A DNA stretch of 64,000 nt. Origin: Congeria kusceri. Taxonomy: Eukaryota; Mollusca; Bivalvia; Myida; Dreissenidae. The stretch is taken from positions 3,446,701 through 3,510,700 of the forward strand of contig CM051026.1 in assembly GCA_027627225.1 (NCBI GenBank), read 5' to 3'. Below the pieces are notes generated by a model that ran no database searches, was not told the origin of the DNA, and saw only the letters and a program-made list of their open reading frames with translations. Shown here piece after piece: positions 16,647-27,581 of this stretch (positions within the stretch are counted from its first letter, which is position 1; every line of letters begins with the position of its first letter). A program made the translations under genes and the position numbers.

Positions 16647-17405
16647 GTGGAACAGCGTTTTCTATCATTTAATGCGACTGATGTCTTGACAGCAATACCG
16701 TATTTACTGCACGAACTTAACATCAAACATGTTTCTGTATGCGGTCTATCCGAACACTGTCTCCTCGAACACAATACGCATATTTTAAATAGTATAGATA
16801 CAAACTACCGTCCCAATACAATACCATGTATCAACCCAGCATATTATCAAGACCAATACATTGGGAAAGCCGGCGTCGCCATACTGCGGCATAAGGACCT
16901 TGATGATATGGTCGAACTTATTCCCACCGACAGCGATAGGATAGCAGCCATACGTCTCTGCTTAGGTGACATCACTATCGTCATCTTGCAAGTGTACCTT
17001 CCTTCAGCAAATCTCAGCATCGACACGTATAGAAATGTTGTAGAAATGCTGTCGGACTTGTGTACCGTGTATGCAGAAAACGTCGTGATGGGCGACATTA
17101 ACGCTAGATTCTCTCGTAACGACACCGTCCCTTACAGAAGAACTCGCAATCTATACGTGCACAAGCTGGCCACGGCATTCCACCTAGCTGTTGTCACGGA
17201 GACCAGTGCATGCACCGGAGCACCGTTCACGTTTTATCCATACAACGAAAGCCGACCATCTCGCATCGACCTTATCCTGCTAGACGAACATTTAACACAC
17301 ACCGTTAAAAGCTGCTGTGTAATACCTGACGCGCCACTAAATGTCTCCCGTCACGTTCCGGTCTACATAAGCCTGTCTGTTGCTGCAAACAGAAACGACA
17401 CTTGA
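16647..17405 (+). pseudogene. LINE ORF2 endonuclease domain relic
   Basis: A 252-codon open stretch with the signature of exonuclease-endonuclease-phosphatase family endonucleases of LINEs. It shows CGLSEH in the place of the family's conserved catalytic Glu segment, GDINARF as the GD-N motif around residue 148, and PSRIDLILLD near the C-terminus as the SRIDxIL motif, followed by an H in SRHVPVYI. In active elements this domain nicks target DNA to prime reverse transcription. The first ATG is only where the open stretch begins; the true N-terminus is upstream and broken. The frame ends at a TGA at 17403-17405 before the linker. The overlapping minus ORF is a shadow. Confidence 0.85.
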
Positions 17406-17572
17406 TCTTTATTAAAACATTATAGAGTAACATTTTGATGGACAAAGCCAGCAGAAATCAGAGCATATAAACGTGCGGTAACAGACCTTATACAAGCGGC
17501 TCCATCTACTCATAATGATATCGAAGCAACCTAAAATAACAGTGAGCACCATATCTCGACTGCTGCAGAAAG

Positions 17573-18280
17573 ATGCGTATCCAAACACAAATACATCCGT
17601 TTTTTAAAGCCTACTGGTCACGCGCCCTAAAGGAAAGTCATCAGCAACTTAAATTAGCGCGACTCGAATGGGTTTGCTATGGCAAACAAATAAGTTCCGC
17701 AGAACACATTCGCTATAAAGCACTCAAAAAGAACTTCCGTGAAGCAGCTCACGCACACGACCAGACTGAGCTGGAGCGGATAGACACTCTTTCCAAAATC
17801 GACCAGCAAACCTTCTGGAAGATCATACACTCCAAAGGCAATTCAAGCAAAAAACTCAGCTGCGAACTTGACTCCGACGGTAAACGAGAAACAACCACAG
17901 ACAGAATACTCAATGGCTGGAGCGCTCAATTCAGGAAATTATACTCGTACTCAACCGACACCCCATTCGATGCCGATAACAAGCAGATTGTAGATAATTC
18001 GGTCAAAACATATCCGAACTCGACCGACTCACAACTCACCGATTGCGAGCTGTGCTACGATACCTGTGTAACAGAGCTCCAGGCAATAGTAAACACACTA
18101 CCGAATAATAAAAGTGCATCACTGGACAACATCACATATCAGCATCTGAAATATGGCGGCCCTGCACTAACACAGTGTCTGGTGAATCTGTTCAATTTAA
18201 TTATGCGTCAAGAAACGCTTCCCTCGGGGTTTAAACATGGACTTATGATCACTATTCACAAAGGCAAAGGGAAATCATGA
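17573..18280 (+). pseudogene. LINE ORF2 linker and N-terminal reverse transcriptase blocks
   Basis: A 235-codon open stretch. It begins with the basic, aromatic linker of LINE ORF2 (PFFKAYWSRALKES and a Lys/Glu-rich helix), then NKSASLDNITYQHLKYGG, which is reverse transcriptase block 1 (usually ...G.DGI...LK). It continues through LNLF-type sequence to LPSGFKHGLMITIHKGKGKS, corresponding to block 2 before the SYR.ISLL box. The frame stops at TGA in the position where the family continues with a PNSYRAISLL segment, which is readable immediately downstream. It therefore is one half of an interrupted polymerase, not a separate gene. Confidence 0.85.
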
Positions 18281-18986
18281 ACGGATCCCAACAGTTATAG
18301 GGCAATATCGCTCCTGACAGTGATCTTCAAACTACTTGAACAACTATAAAATGGTATCGTATATTATGCAAGAGGCTCGAGACTATTGTTGTGAGCGCTG
18401 AAGTACACTACATGCTTGCTATCTTGACGCACAAACTGCCTTTGATAAAGTCTGGACAAACGGCCTAATCTATAAGATCCGCCAAATTGGAATTCATGGC
18501 AAAATGCTCAGAATCATCTTCGATTCATTCCAGAACTGCACCAGCCGCGTAATATGTCGGGGCTATATATTAGAACCGTTTCCAATTGAGCAAAGCACCA
18601 AACAAAGAAGTATTTGTGCGCCATTCCACTACATTGTGTACATCAATGACCTCTTAAACGAACTGATGACGTCACAATACGGACTGCGTATCGGCGATCT
18701 CAAACTGTGCTCCCCAACCCAGGCTGACGATGTCGTTCTGCTGTCACTCTCCCTGTGCTCCCCAACCCAGGCTGACGATGTCGTTCTGCTGTCACTCTCC
18801 CTGTGTTCTCCAACCCAAGCTGACGATGTCGTTCTGCTGTCACTCTCCCTGTGCTCCCCAACCCAGGCTGACGATGTCGTTCTGCTGTCACTCTCCCGAC
18901 AAGAGTTAAATAATCTCCTATACTATGCTTTACATATGCAAACAAACGGCGTTACACCTACAATTCATCTAAGTGCGCTGCAATGA
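18281..18986 (+). pseudogene. LINE reverse transcriptase palm region, broken, with repeated ADD box
   Basis: After the stop at 18280 the sequence still encodes PNSYRAISLLTVIFKLLE (block 2a/3). Then, in another frame, it encodes AQTAFDKVW, which is motif A with the first catalytic Asp, and from 18504 an open frame with YIVYINDLLNEL (block 4/5) and motif C as SPTQADDVVLLS. Stops in 18340-18420 disrupt the first part. The 16-residue segment carrying the ADD motif is present four times in frame (18705-18896). A functional palm carries one such motif, so the expansion probably arose after or at the loss of activity. Confidence 0.85.
18705..18896 (+). repeat. 48-bp in-frame tandem repeat, 4 copies, over RT motif C
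   Basis: Units at 18705-18752, 18753-18800, 18801-18848 and 18849-18896. Each encodes the 16 residues LCSPTQADDVVLLSLS. Units 1, 2 and 4 are identical as read; unit 3 differs at three bases with no amino-acid change apparent. The near identity shows a recent expansion in a copy whose other parts are already broken. Confidence 0.95.
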
Positions 18987-19207
18987 CCATGGACAGGAAG
19001 AAGATCAGATGCGCACCCATGCAGCTCAAATACGGCCCCACAATTCCCGGATCAGTGGCATATAAACTCCTCGGGATTGTGTAATCTTCCCAAGTTAAAT
19101 ACCCGCACGACATCAACAGAACCTAGCAAGCAATCAGAGGCTCCTACCTGTCACTTACAGGGAAAGTTTCCGGGCGATCCGGTCCAAATCCGAACACCGT
19201 AGTAAAA

Positions 19208-20100
19208 TTGTATACAACCACCGTTCTGCCAAGAGTCCTTTTTAGACGTGAACTATGGAATCCCATGTCTAAGTCGGACACAAAACAGCTAGAAATTGCC
19301 CATCACTTCGGTCTAAAGCGGTCTCAAGGCCTCCCTCACCTCACTCGATCGGATATGGTGACGGGTCTTCTAGGAATCACATTCATCGAGTCATATATCG
19401 AACTGCAAAAACTGACATTCCTGGGAGGATTATTCCATGTCACATAATGCTAGTATACAGATTATTTCGATTTGAATCGTGCGAAAGAAGAACAATCGGC
19501 TTTATACCAGACGTCGTACGGCTAAAATTTACACACTTTATAAACGGATGGATCCTTCCCAACAAAAAGAGTATGGAAATCATTGTGCAAAAAAGCAATA
19601 TACGCTTACGAGGAAGAGCAGTGGCGTTCCAGGATGATGCAACACAACGACTTTCGCGTCTACAGACGAGTACACCAACAGCTCGAGTCATCGACACTCT
19701 CGAATGTAGCGAGGATCCGTCTCCGACTGATGAAGTTCCTGTCATGTCTTTATTGTAAGAGACCACCCGATCATCCCATAACCTGTGCTAAGTGTTTAAG
19801 ACAGTTTACGAACAGCGAACCCAGCACTTTCTCTCCGACTGCACATCGCCTAACACGCCGACACCACGGCTCACCTTCATCGCCCCTGTCAGCGCACTCA
19901 GTGAACCATTGAGTAACCACTTAAAGGGCGTAACATCCGCGGAGCTGCTAACGTACCTTCTCGGCAGAGTCGATGACTTACTCGCAACTCTACTTCCGGT
20001 GGAACTGTACCCACAGTTCCTGATAATGGGTGCTGATTACGTGGTATCTTTGTTTTCGGAAAACGCATGCGATATTCGTACTGAACTGCTGTCAGAGTGA
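19208..20100 (+). pseudogene. LINE ORF2 C-terminal region relic
   Basis: Three overlapping frames (19208-19447, 19447-19758 and 19792-20100) together read like the region downstream of a LINE reverse transcriptase. They show VLPRVLFRRELWNPMSKSD near the start (the family's VL.R.LYG.ELW box) and LGGLFHVT. Around 19750-19800 there is a cysteine-rich stretch including CKRPPDHPITCAKC, and the tail ends near LLGRVDDLL. Frame changes at about 19447 and 19790 show decay. The final TGA at 20098-20100 may be the original ORF2 stop. Confidence 0.7.
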
Positions 20101-20425
20101 TTAAAACTAAATATCATCATGATAACAAGATAAATCGAACATTAAGGAAGGCGCCCCTTCCCAACAGTGACACTTTATTTTTCGCGTTTCGATAAGTGCT
20201 ATGTATATGGGAATGCTGCGACCTATAATATGATTATTGTAAAAGCAAATATGTCTTTTACGCATTTACAAAACTCCCTTATTTATGCTAAGGGCCTCTT
20301 TATACTATATATATGGTTTGTATATTTGTATGCTTTCTTTTTCATTTTGCGGATGTCTTTCACGTAATTGTTATTACTATGAAGATATTCAGCAAATGGA
20401 GGCAATAAAAGATATATATATAAAA

Positions 20426-20806
20426 GTATGAGTGGTACTAGAAGTAGAAGTTTTACTAGTAGTAGTGCATGTACTAGTAGTTGTAGTAGTTGTAGTAGTA
20501 GTAGTAGTAGTAATAGTATTTATAGTTGTTGTTGTTGTTGTCAACGTAGCAGTAGTAGTATTATAAGTAGTAGTATATGAAGTGGCACATATAGTAGAAC
20601 ATGAAGTAGCAGCAGCAGTAGTAGTAGTAGTATAAGTAGTTGTATAAGTAAAAGTACATGTAGCAGTAGTAATATTAGTATAAGTAGTAGGAGTAGTAGT
20701 AGAAGTAGTAGTAGTGGTAGTAGCAGTAGTATAAGTAGTAGTGGTACTAGTAGACGTTTTAGTAGTAGTAGTGCATGTATTAGTACAAGTAGTAATAGTA
20801 GTATTA

Positions 20807-20849
<43 letters not shown>

Positions 20850-20853
20850 CAGC

Positions 20854-20909
<56 letters not shown>

Positions 20910-21054
20910 TATATGAAGTAGTACATGTTGTAGTACATGAAGTAGCTGCAGTATATGTAGCAGCAAAGTACAAGTACATGTAGTAGTAGTAATAGTAGTA
21001 GTAGTAGTAGTAGAAGTAGTAGTAGTAGTAGTAGTAGCGGTAGTAGTAGTAGTG

Positions 21055-21105
<51 letters not shown>

Positions 21106-21496
21106 ATAGTAGTATTTAAAACAGCTGTAGTAGTAGAAGTTGTAGTAGAAGTAGTATTAGTAGTAGTAGTAGTAGTATTAGTAGTAGTAGTAGCAGTAGT
21201 TGTTGTTGTTGTTTTTGTTGTTGTTGTAGAAGTAGTAGTAGTAGTACTATTAGTAGTAGTATATGAAGTGGCACATGTAGCAGTACATGAAGTAGCAGCA
21301 GCAGTAGTAGTAGTAGTATAAGTAGTAGTATACGTAGAAGTACATGTAGCAGTAGTAGTATTAGTATAACTAGTAGTAGTAGTAGTGGAAGTATGAGTAG
21401 TGATAGTAGCAGTAGTATAAGTAGTAGTTGTAGTAGAAGTAGTATCAGTAGGAGTGGTACTAGTAGTAGAAGTTTTAGTAGTAGTAGTGCATGTAT

Positions 21497-21543
<47 letters not shown>

Positions 21544-21544
21544 A

Positions 21545-21615
<71 letters not shown>

Positions 21616-21780
21616 GTAGAAGTAGTAGTAGTAGTAGTAGTAGTGTATGAAGTAGTACATGTAGTTGTACATAAAGTAGCAGCAACAGTAGTAGTAGTAG
21701 TATAAGTATTAGCAAAGTACAAGTAGATGTAGTAGTAGTAATAGTAGTAGCAGTAGTAGTAATAATAGTAATAGTAATAA

Positions 21781-21833
<53 letters not shown>

Positions 21834-21872
21834 ATAGTAGTATTTATAATAGTAGTAGTAGAACAAGTAGTA

Positions 21873-21913
<41 letters not shown>

Positions 21914-22046
21914 TGTTGTTGTTGTAGTAGTAGTAGTAGTATTAAGTAGTAGTAATAGTTGTGTTAGTAGTAGTAGTAGTTCTTGTAGTAGTAGTAGTAG
22001 TAGCAGCAGTAGTAGTTACTGTTGTTATTGTAGCTGCAAAAGGAAC
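20426..22046 (+). repeat. (AGT)n compound microsatellite, about 1.6 kb, with higher-order units
   Basis: AGT repeats on the plus strand with the same kinds of interruptions as the 14.25-16.41 kb array. A block with GTATATGAAGTGGCACAT occurs at about 20573 and 21259, and a block with ATGAAGTAGTACATG at about 20911 and 21647. In each of the latter, AGCAAAGTACAAGTA follows about 60-70 bp later. The alternating A-B-A-B order with periods of about 690-740 bp indicates a duplicated higher-order unit. The GTGCATGTA motif also present in the left array ties the two arrays together. Confidence 0.95.
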
Positions 22047-22532
22047 ATTAATAGAAGTACATGTAAATAGTTACATCTTTTAAAAGCAAGTATTCAGTAC
22101 ATATAAGGAAGTTGCTAACAACTAATTCTGAAACACATTTCAATCATTCAATTCATCAGTCTTCACGTGATTATTATATAATCATTCTATTATTTCTCTT
22201 AAACAATATTCATAAAAAAATCATTGTGCAAGTTCTTACCAACCTTTATAACGCTGTGCTATCTTTGGACGTGTGAGAAGCATTCTCAAAATAATTGCAA
22301 TACTGAGTAAAATTGTATCAATTTTGGAAAACTTAAAGCCTCTGAAACGTCGTGTCCACTAAAGTGAGAGACGGAGGTTGCTTTCCTTACAAATAAATGT
22401 ATTAAAATACTATCGTACGTAAAAATGCTCCGTTGAGACTTTTGGGGACGATCATCTTATTTGTCAATGAAAGTTACACATTTACTAAAAAAAGGCATTC
22501 ATTGTATATTTTTGTATTTACCTTTTTTGCCA
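22047..22532. other. non-coding spacer
   Basis: Nothing identifiable between the AGT array and the TIR element; AT-rich sequence with stops in all frames. Confidence 0.5.
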
Positions 22533-22872
22533 TAAGGCGTAAAAAATATGTTTGTTTCAGGTAACATGCCCCCCCAAAAATAGGGTAGGTAGGTCGGGAT
22601 TTTTTTATTTTCTTATATTTTTTTGGTAAATGGTCATCTTGAAGATTATATTACTGAATAAATATTCAAAACATATCAGTAATATCCTTAAACATTGTTG
22701 ATAAGTGGATGCTATCAAAACAAAACACTTATTTATCCAAAACACATTTAATTCTTGAAAAAGGTAAATAAAACAAAAATCAACTGACAAACCCAATAAA
22801 ATGTTCTAGGGTTGGGGCATTTTTTTAGGGTAGGTCGGGTTACATGAAACAAACATATTTTTTTACGCCTAA
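22533..22872 (+). mobile_element. non-autonomous TIR element (MITE-like), about 340 bp
   Basis: The left end reads TAAGGCGTAAAAAATATGTT then TGTTTCAGGTAAC. The reverse complement of the right end reads TTAGGCGTAAAAAAATATG then TTTGTTTCATGTAAC. The arms are about 35 bp with a few mismatches. Just inside, both ends carry a GGGTAGGT..GTCGGG segment. The centre is AT-rich and encodes nothing recognisable (the 63-codon minus ORF is chance). Closely similar ends are, to my knowledge, common in bivalve DNA, but I cannot assign a superfamily. A lone AGGCGTAAAAAAATG at about 4247 may be another relic. Confidence 0.7.
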
Positions 22873-24115
22873 GGGTATATTGCAATTTAAAATTTAACAC
22901 ATGAAAGTGTCTCTAGATTAATAAAATGTGAATGAAATTTATGGATTACTATACTTTTCTTGAGAGTTTTGAAAACAAAAACACGGTCGTCGATTTTAAA
23001 TTATTGTTGTAATATTTTTGGCACCACGATAACTATTGTTAAGTCGTAAACAACTGTTAATATCCGCCATTGTTTAGTAGATAAGTCGTTTATACAACTT
23101 TAAAGCTTCATAAATATTTTGTGAAGGGTAGGGGTGAGGGTTTGTTTTTAAGAAATGTATTATTGCATTGTATTATTGTGCGATCTATAGTGCAGTTCGG
23201 TTCTTCAAACTGTTTTACGGTGGCGGAACTTAATAGAGGTCATTCCCACAAGCTATTATTAAACAACATGCTCTTGTTATTACCACACCACACAGTTAAA
23301 CACAATGTAAGGGATTGTTCAAAGTCAAGCACTCAGTTGTTAAACACAATGATCTAGTGTATATCAGACAATTAGTCAGTCGTCAAACGTACTTACATCG
23401 TTGCCAATTTATGAATTGCAACCAAAGAACATAAAAAAAATAAGCCACTGACTATTTATTACAAACGTTCAACAAAAAATGCAAATATAAAGATACCGCA
23501 ACTGGTTTTATTGTATATATTTGAATAATCATTTTTATGCAAACGAGTCGTAGTTTACACATTTAACCAAAATACTTTGATCACTTTAAGAAATCATGCT
23601 TTATGATAAGAATTAAGAAATGGTGCTTCGTATCAAGGCGACGTAAAGGTTAGTGCAAGCATATATATAAACGACATTTGCTTATGATACATTTCACATT
23701 TATAATGTCCTTGAAACAAAGGCGATACAAAACACATTGCATTATTTACATTGCTCATGCACGTATACTCGCAATTTACATGTACGTCGATATCAAATTA
23801 CAAGCATTCATTTGAACGATATATTTCAACTGTTTGCATTCACATACACTTATTCAAACAGTCGAGTTGACTTGTATTTGCTTTTGTTGTAAATTCCGGT
23901 CCCTTTCATATACGTACGTATTGTAGTAATATGCATTCCTAATAATATTCAAAGCAAAATTGATGAAATATAAACATGCATATGCATTTGTACACAAAAC
24001 ATATAATAACATGACACATTCTTTCACTATAACAGTGTATAGCAATATACCTGCTTCAATGTTAATGTAATTCAGTTGCACTTCTGAAAGCAATAATTGC
24101 GACTAGATAGGGGTT
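22873..24115. other. non-coding, 3' flank of the minus-strand receptor locus
   Basis: No exon with good splice sites or recognisable domain was found. The interval lies downstream of the last putative exon of the locus at 24.1-31.0 kb and may include its 3' UTR, but I could not place a poly(A) signal convincingly. Confidence 0.4.
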
Positions 24116-24153
24116 TCATACTTCAGGACCTTTGGTGGTTGAGTCATCGGGAT
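24116..24153 (-). CDS. alternative terminal exon 2
   Basis: Minus strand, acceptor CATATTCTTTTTAG. Joined to the leftover G of the exon at 25011 it reads DPDDSTTKGPEV and then TGA at 24116-24118. The short acidic end and good acceptor make this a plausible C-terminus. Choice between this and the exon at 24435-24481 needs transcripts. Confidence 0.4.
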
Positions 24154-24434
24154 CTAAAAAGAATATGCTTCTCGAGTTTAATACACCAAACATATATTTA
24201 ATATTAAACACACATTGCGTTCAGGCTACTGATGACTGGTAAACATCAAACATAAAGTTGTGTCCCTACACAAGTCAAAACAAACATTTGATATCTTATA
24301 ATTATACCAATATATCTTTTATGCATGCGTAATAATTGCAATGAAACTCTACAATATTCAGATGTTGCTTAATATCACAATATAAAAACATGTAAGACAT
24401 AATTTCAGGACCTGTTTTCTCTTTTTTGATTTCT

Positions 24435-24481
24435 TTACGACGATGTAGGGATAGTATTCTGTCGAAAAACTCGGTGAATCC
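24435..24481 (-). CDS. alternative terminal exon 1
   Basis: Minus strand, strong acceptor CATTTCCAACAG. Taking the G from the exon at 25011 it reads GIHRVFRQNTIPTSS and then TAA. The next 50 bases in another frame read like tail sequence (EIKKEKTGPEI), resembling the end of the other terminal exon, TTKGPEV, so the two may be duplicates. Confidence 0.35.
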
Positions 24482-25010
24482 CTGTTGGAAATGAAAGTGT
24501 GTCAGAGAGGGAATTATATAGTGTTAGTATAAAATGGATTGAAATAATAATTGTATTAATATGCATTAATCTTTAAATTATTCACATTATATAACACGTG
24601 TTTTACTTTGAAAACAAATACACCTTTATAACGCATACGTACACATCTTTTTCCTTGCATTTGCCTAAATAGAATAAAATACGGATACATTAACGAATGC
24701 TTGTCATAGTCTTTAACGCTGTAACATACATTGGTTTGCCTTTTGACACTATATGTAGTTATGCTTGATGTATACAATATAATTTAGGTTCACATTGGAA
24801 TATTCGTATATTGTTTTGTCATACTTACAACATTTATGTAATAATTACATATATGCAACTATTTTACATTGCCTGCAGTACACCATACTAATGATCAATT
24901 TGTAACCAATGTCTTTTACAGTTATATGTTGTGTTAAGCACTTGTTTTACTGTTGGCAACTATTATATTAACATTCACATGAAATAGCGACGGAGGTACT
25001 GGTGTCTTAC

Positions 25011-25087
25011 CGATTACTTTCGTCTTGTTCACTTTGCTACAAGGAGGAACGGCTGATGTGAAGCTCGATGGGGGTTGAGGAACCGCC
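25011..25087 (-). CDS. putative C-terminal tail exon
   Basis: Minus strand, acceptor TGTATTACAG and donor AATCG/GTAAGAC. Phase-joined to the micro-exon it reads R then AVPQPPSSFTSAVPP and CSKVNKTKVI, leaving one G. Proline- and serine-rich with a basic end, consistent with an unstructured cytoplasmic tail. Both the exon at 24481 and the one at 24153 can accept it in phase, giving different C-termini. Confidence 0.5.
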
Positions 25088-25394
25088 CTGTATTACAAAA
25101 CCACCATAACAGGTAAAATGCATTTTAGTAAATACATGCATACAAGCTAGAAATCACTCTGATAGTGCCGATTTCCGCTATGGCATCCTATTCCCGAATG
25201 TGCTTTAAATCTAATGAACTGTACAACTAAATGTGGCGAATAGCCCTATATCATATATAATAAACAGTCTTAAAAAAACAGGTATTCATATAAATGAAGT
25301 AACTTTTGCAAAATAACTATGATCCTTGGCGAAGACAGTTATAACCACTGGTTGATACAAGATAAATTCTTAGAATATTTGTTAACGGCCTCAC

Positions 25395-25423
25395 CAAAAA
25401 AAAAAAACATAAATAAAAAATAA

Positions 25424-25454
<31 letters not shown>

Positions 25455-25530
25455 AAAAAAATAAATAAATAAATAAATAATACTAATAATAATAATAAAT
25501 AACTAAAAATAAAATAAAAAAATAAAATGG
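25395..25530 (+). repeat. A-rich low-complexity tract (AAAAT/AAAT/AAT)
   Basis: Runs of A, AAAAAT, AAAT and AAT repeats, graded along the tract from A-rich to (AAT)n. It precedes the 48-bp minisatellite in the same putative intron and may be the tail of a decayed minus-to-plus oriented retroelement, though no body is visible. Confidence 0.85.
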
Positions 25531-25681
25531 GGTATTTTACTCCTGTGTATTGTCACTTTGCTGTGGTCACGTTATCAGCTGAGATCAATACACTGTTGTA
25601 ATTGAAACTGTGCACTCAGCAATTGCTCAGTCAGTTGAGAGAAAAGATTGCAGATACTGATAAGATATTTTATGGTGGACC

Positions 25682-26400
25682 AATACTCAGACTAGAATAC
25701 CCCTATGGAGAGGCCAGACATTCATTACCAATACTCAGACTAGAATACCCCTATGGAGAGGCCAGACATTCATTACCAATACCAGACTAGAATACCCCTA
25801 TGGAGAGGCCAGACATTCATTACCAATACTCAGACTAGAATACCCCTATGGAGAGGCCAGACATTCATTACCAATACTCAGACTAGAATACCCCTATGGA
25901 GAGGCCAGACATTCATTACCAATACTCAGACTAGAATACCCCTATGGAGAGGCCAGACATTCATTACCAATACTCAGACTATAATACCCCTATGGAGAGG
26001 CCAGACATTCATTACCAATACTCAGACTAGAATACCCCTATGGAGAGGCCAGACATTCATTACCAATACTCAGACTAGAATACCCCTATGGAGAGGCCAG
26101 ACATTCATTACCAATACTCAGACTAGAATACCCCTATGGAGAGGCCAGACATTCATTACCAATACTCAGACTAGAATACCCCTATGGAGAGGCCAGACAT
26201 TCATTACCAATACTCAGACTAGAATACCCCTATGGAGAGGCCAGACATTCATTACCAATACTCAGACTAGAATACCCCTATGGAGAGGCCAGACATTCAT
26301 TACCAATACTCAGACTAGAATACCCCTATGGAGAGGCCAGACATTCATTACCAATACTCAGACTATAATACCCCTATGGAGAGGCCAGACATTCATTAAA
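25682..26400 (+). repeat. 48-bp minisatellite, 15 copies, intronic
   Basis: Units begin AATACTCAGACTAGAATACC, continue CCTATGGAGAGGCCAGACAT and end TCATTACC; starts fall at 25682, 25730, 25778 and then every 48 bp from 25825. Copy 3 lacks one base. Copies 7 and 15 share CTATAATAC instead of CTAGAATAC, and the last copy is cut short at its final bases. Because 48 is divisible by three, an open frame of 219 codons with a 16-residue repeat results; no sign indicates it is translated. It lies in the intron between putative exons at 26770 and 25087. Confidence 0.95.
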
Positions 26401-26769
26401 CTAGGCATTTAATAAATGTTTCCTGCATGATGACATTAATTACGTATTATACCACATTTAAGTTGATGCATAACTTTCTGTATGTGATACATGGCAGTTG
26501 TCGCTTACTGTGCTATTGTAAATGCATATGTCAATGCAGTTGGTCTTAAGAAAGCAAAACAATATAACTTGTTACAAATATGCATACACGAATACATTAA
26601 GATCCAGTAGAAAGGAGAACTTTCGCATTGTGTTCTATTTAGTTCGTGTAAACGGATGAAATTAGATGTTTTCCTATTAATATTCTTATAAGATTGTTGC
26701 TTTTACACATATTTTTTTGAAAATTTAATGCGAGCAAAATATGATTGATGTTATCCGTTACGTGCTTAC

Positions 26770-26794
26770 CTGTTCCAATCGGTAGTTTTCGCAC
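26770..26794 (-). CDS. 25-bp micro-exon of the tail
   Basis: Minus strand, flanked by TATTTTAG and GTAAGCAC. With the G left by the exon ending at 27014 it reads GAKTTDWN and leaves AG, which joined to the first G of the exon at 25087 makes Arg. The exact two-sided phase match is the main support; such a short exon could otherwise be chance. Confidence 0.5.
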
Positions 26795-27013
26795 CTAAAA
26801 TACATTAAACACTTTTAAGTTATAATTCATACATGTAAATGTGTTCAAGATATTGTTATTATTTTCTGCAAATATGTAATATACGCATACATTTGTTTGT
26901 GTCATACATTATTACGGCCTTTTGTGTTATCAGCGTTCATAATCATGCAATATAAGTATAATTTCTATTCAATTAAAACGCATGTACAAATTATTATTTG
27001 GTAATTGTTATAC

Positions 27014-27581
27014 CTCTATGTGTCTTCATTTCAACTTCCGAATACAGTGGGTCCTCTTTGTTTAAGTCGTTGTCAAGAGGTTCAGACTGTATCATGCATG
27101 CTTGTTGGTTCACTGGTGGGTAAAGTGATATTTTGTGTTTTCAGTTGATTTAAGTGGATCTTTCTTACTAACCGTTGAATAGAGTGGGTCGTCGTCGTTG
27201 TTTATAATGGCATCATGTGACTTATCACCGTTCATACCGTAGTGAAGTGGAACATTTCTGTTCACACTGGTGGAAGGTTAGTCGTCCTTAGTTACAGATG
27301 AGTACAGTGGATCGTCATCCTTTACTGGTGTGTACAGCGGATCGCCCATGTTTAGTTTATGGTTAGGTTTCTCCTTTCTTACAACCGATTACAGTGGGTC
27401 ATCACTTACACTTGTGTACAGTGGATCAACCTTTCTATGCTTATGGTCAGGTTGTCTGCCCATTCTCACTCGTGTGTAAGTAGGATCATCAATAATATCG
27501 CATGCATAGCTTGATGGATGATTGCACGCAGTCGAGTACAGTGGGTCGTCCATGTGAGTGCCATCCGGACTGTGGGTTTTA
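27014..27581 (-). pseudogene. tyrosine-motif repeat exon (DPLY[ST]xV repeats), interrupted
   Basis: Minus strand, acceptor AAAAAACAG and donor AGAG/GTATAAC. Successive repeats read DDPLYSTA, DDPTYTRV, VDPLYTSV, DDPL-stop-SVV, GDPLYTPV, DDPLYSSV, DDPLYSTV, a degenerate SLYPPV and EDPLYSEV. Stops TAA lie at 27389-27391 and 27278-27280; a one-base frameshift lies near 27140-27165, before SLYPPV. Apart from that frameshift, start and end phases fit both neighbours. YxxV motifs of this kind can serve as SH2 docking or YxxPhi endocytic signals; Pro at -2 makes them poor ITIMs. Function is inferred from motif shape only. Confidence 0.55.

Larger units (their letters stand above)
16408..20425 (+). 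mobile_element. degenerate non-LTR retrotransposon (LINE) between two AGT arrays
   Basis: Successive frames on the plus strand encode an AP-type endonuclease, a linker, reverse transcriptase blocks and a C-terminal region, in the order of LINE ORF2. The frames are broken by stops and indels near 17405-17573, 18280-18500 and 18990-19210, so the copy is dead. No ORF1 or poly(A) tail is obvious. Both ends abut AGT arrays that share diagnostic motifs with each other, so insertion into an existing array, or microsatellite-associated target preference, is likely. Jockey/CR1/I-like affiliation is a guess from domain order. Confidence 0.85.

Noticed and set aside
16847..17125. 92-codon minus ORF over the LINE endonuclease
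   Set aside because: Antisense shadow of the endonuclease reading frame.
25753..26412. 219-codon ORF with a perfect 16-residue repeat
   Set aside because: The 48-bp minisatellite keeps frame by length; near-identical DNA in every unit, including silent positions, shows no protein-level selection.
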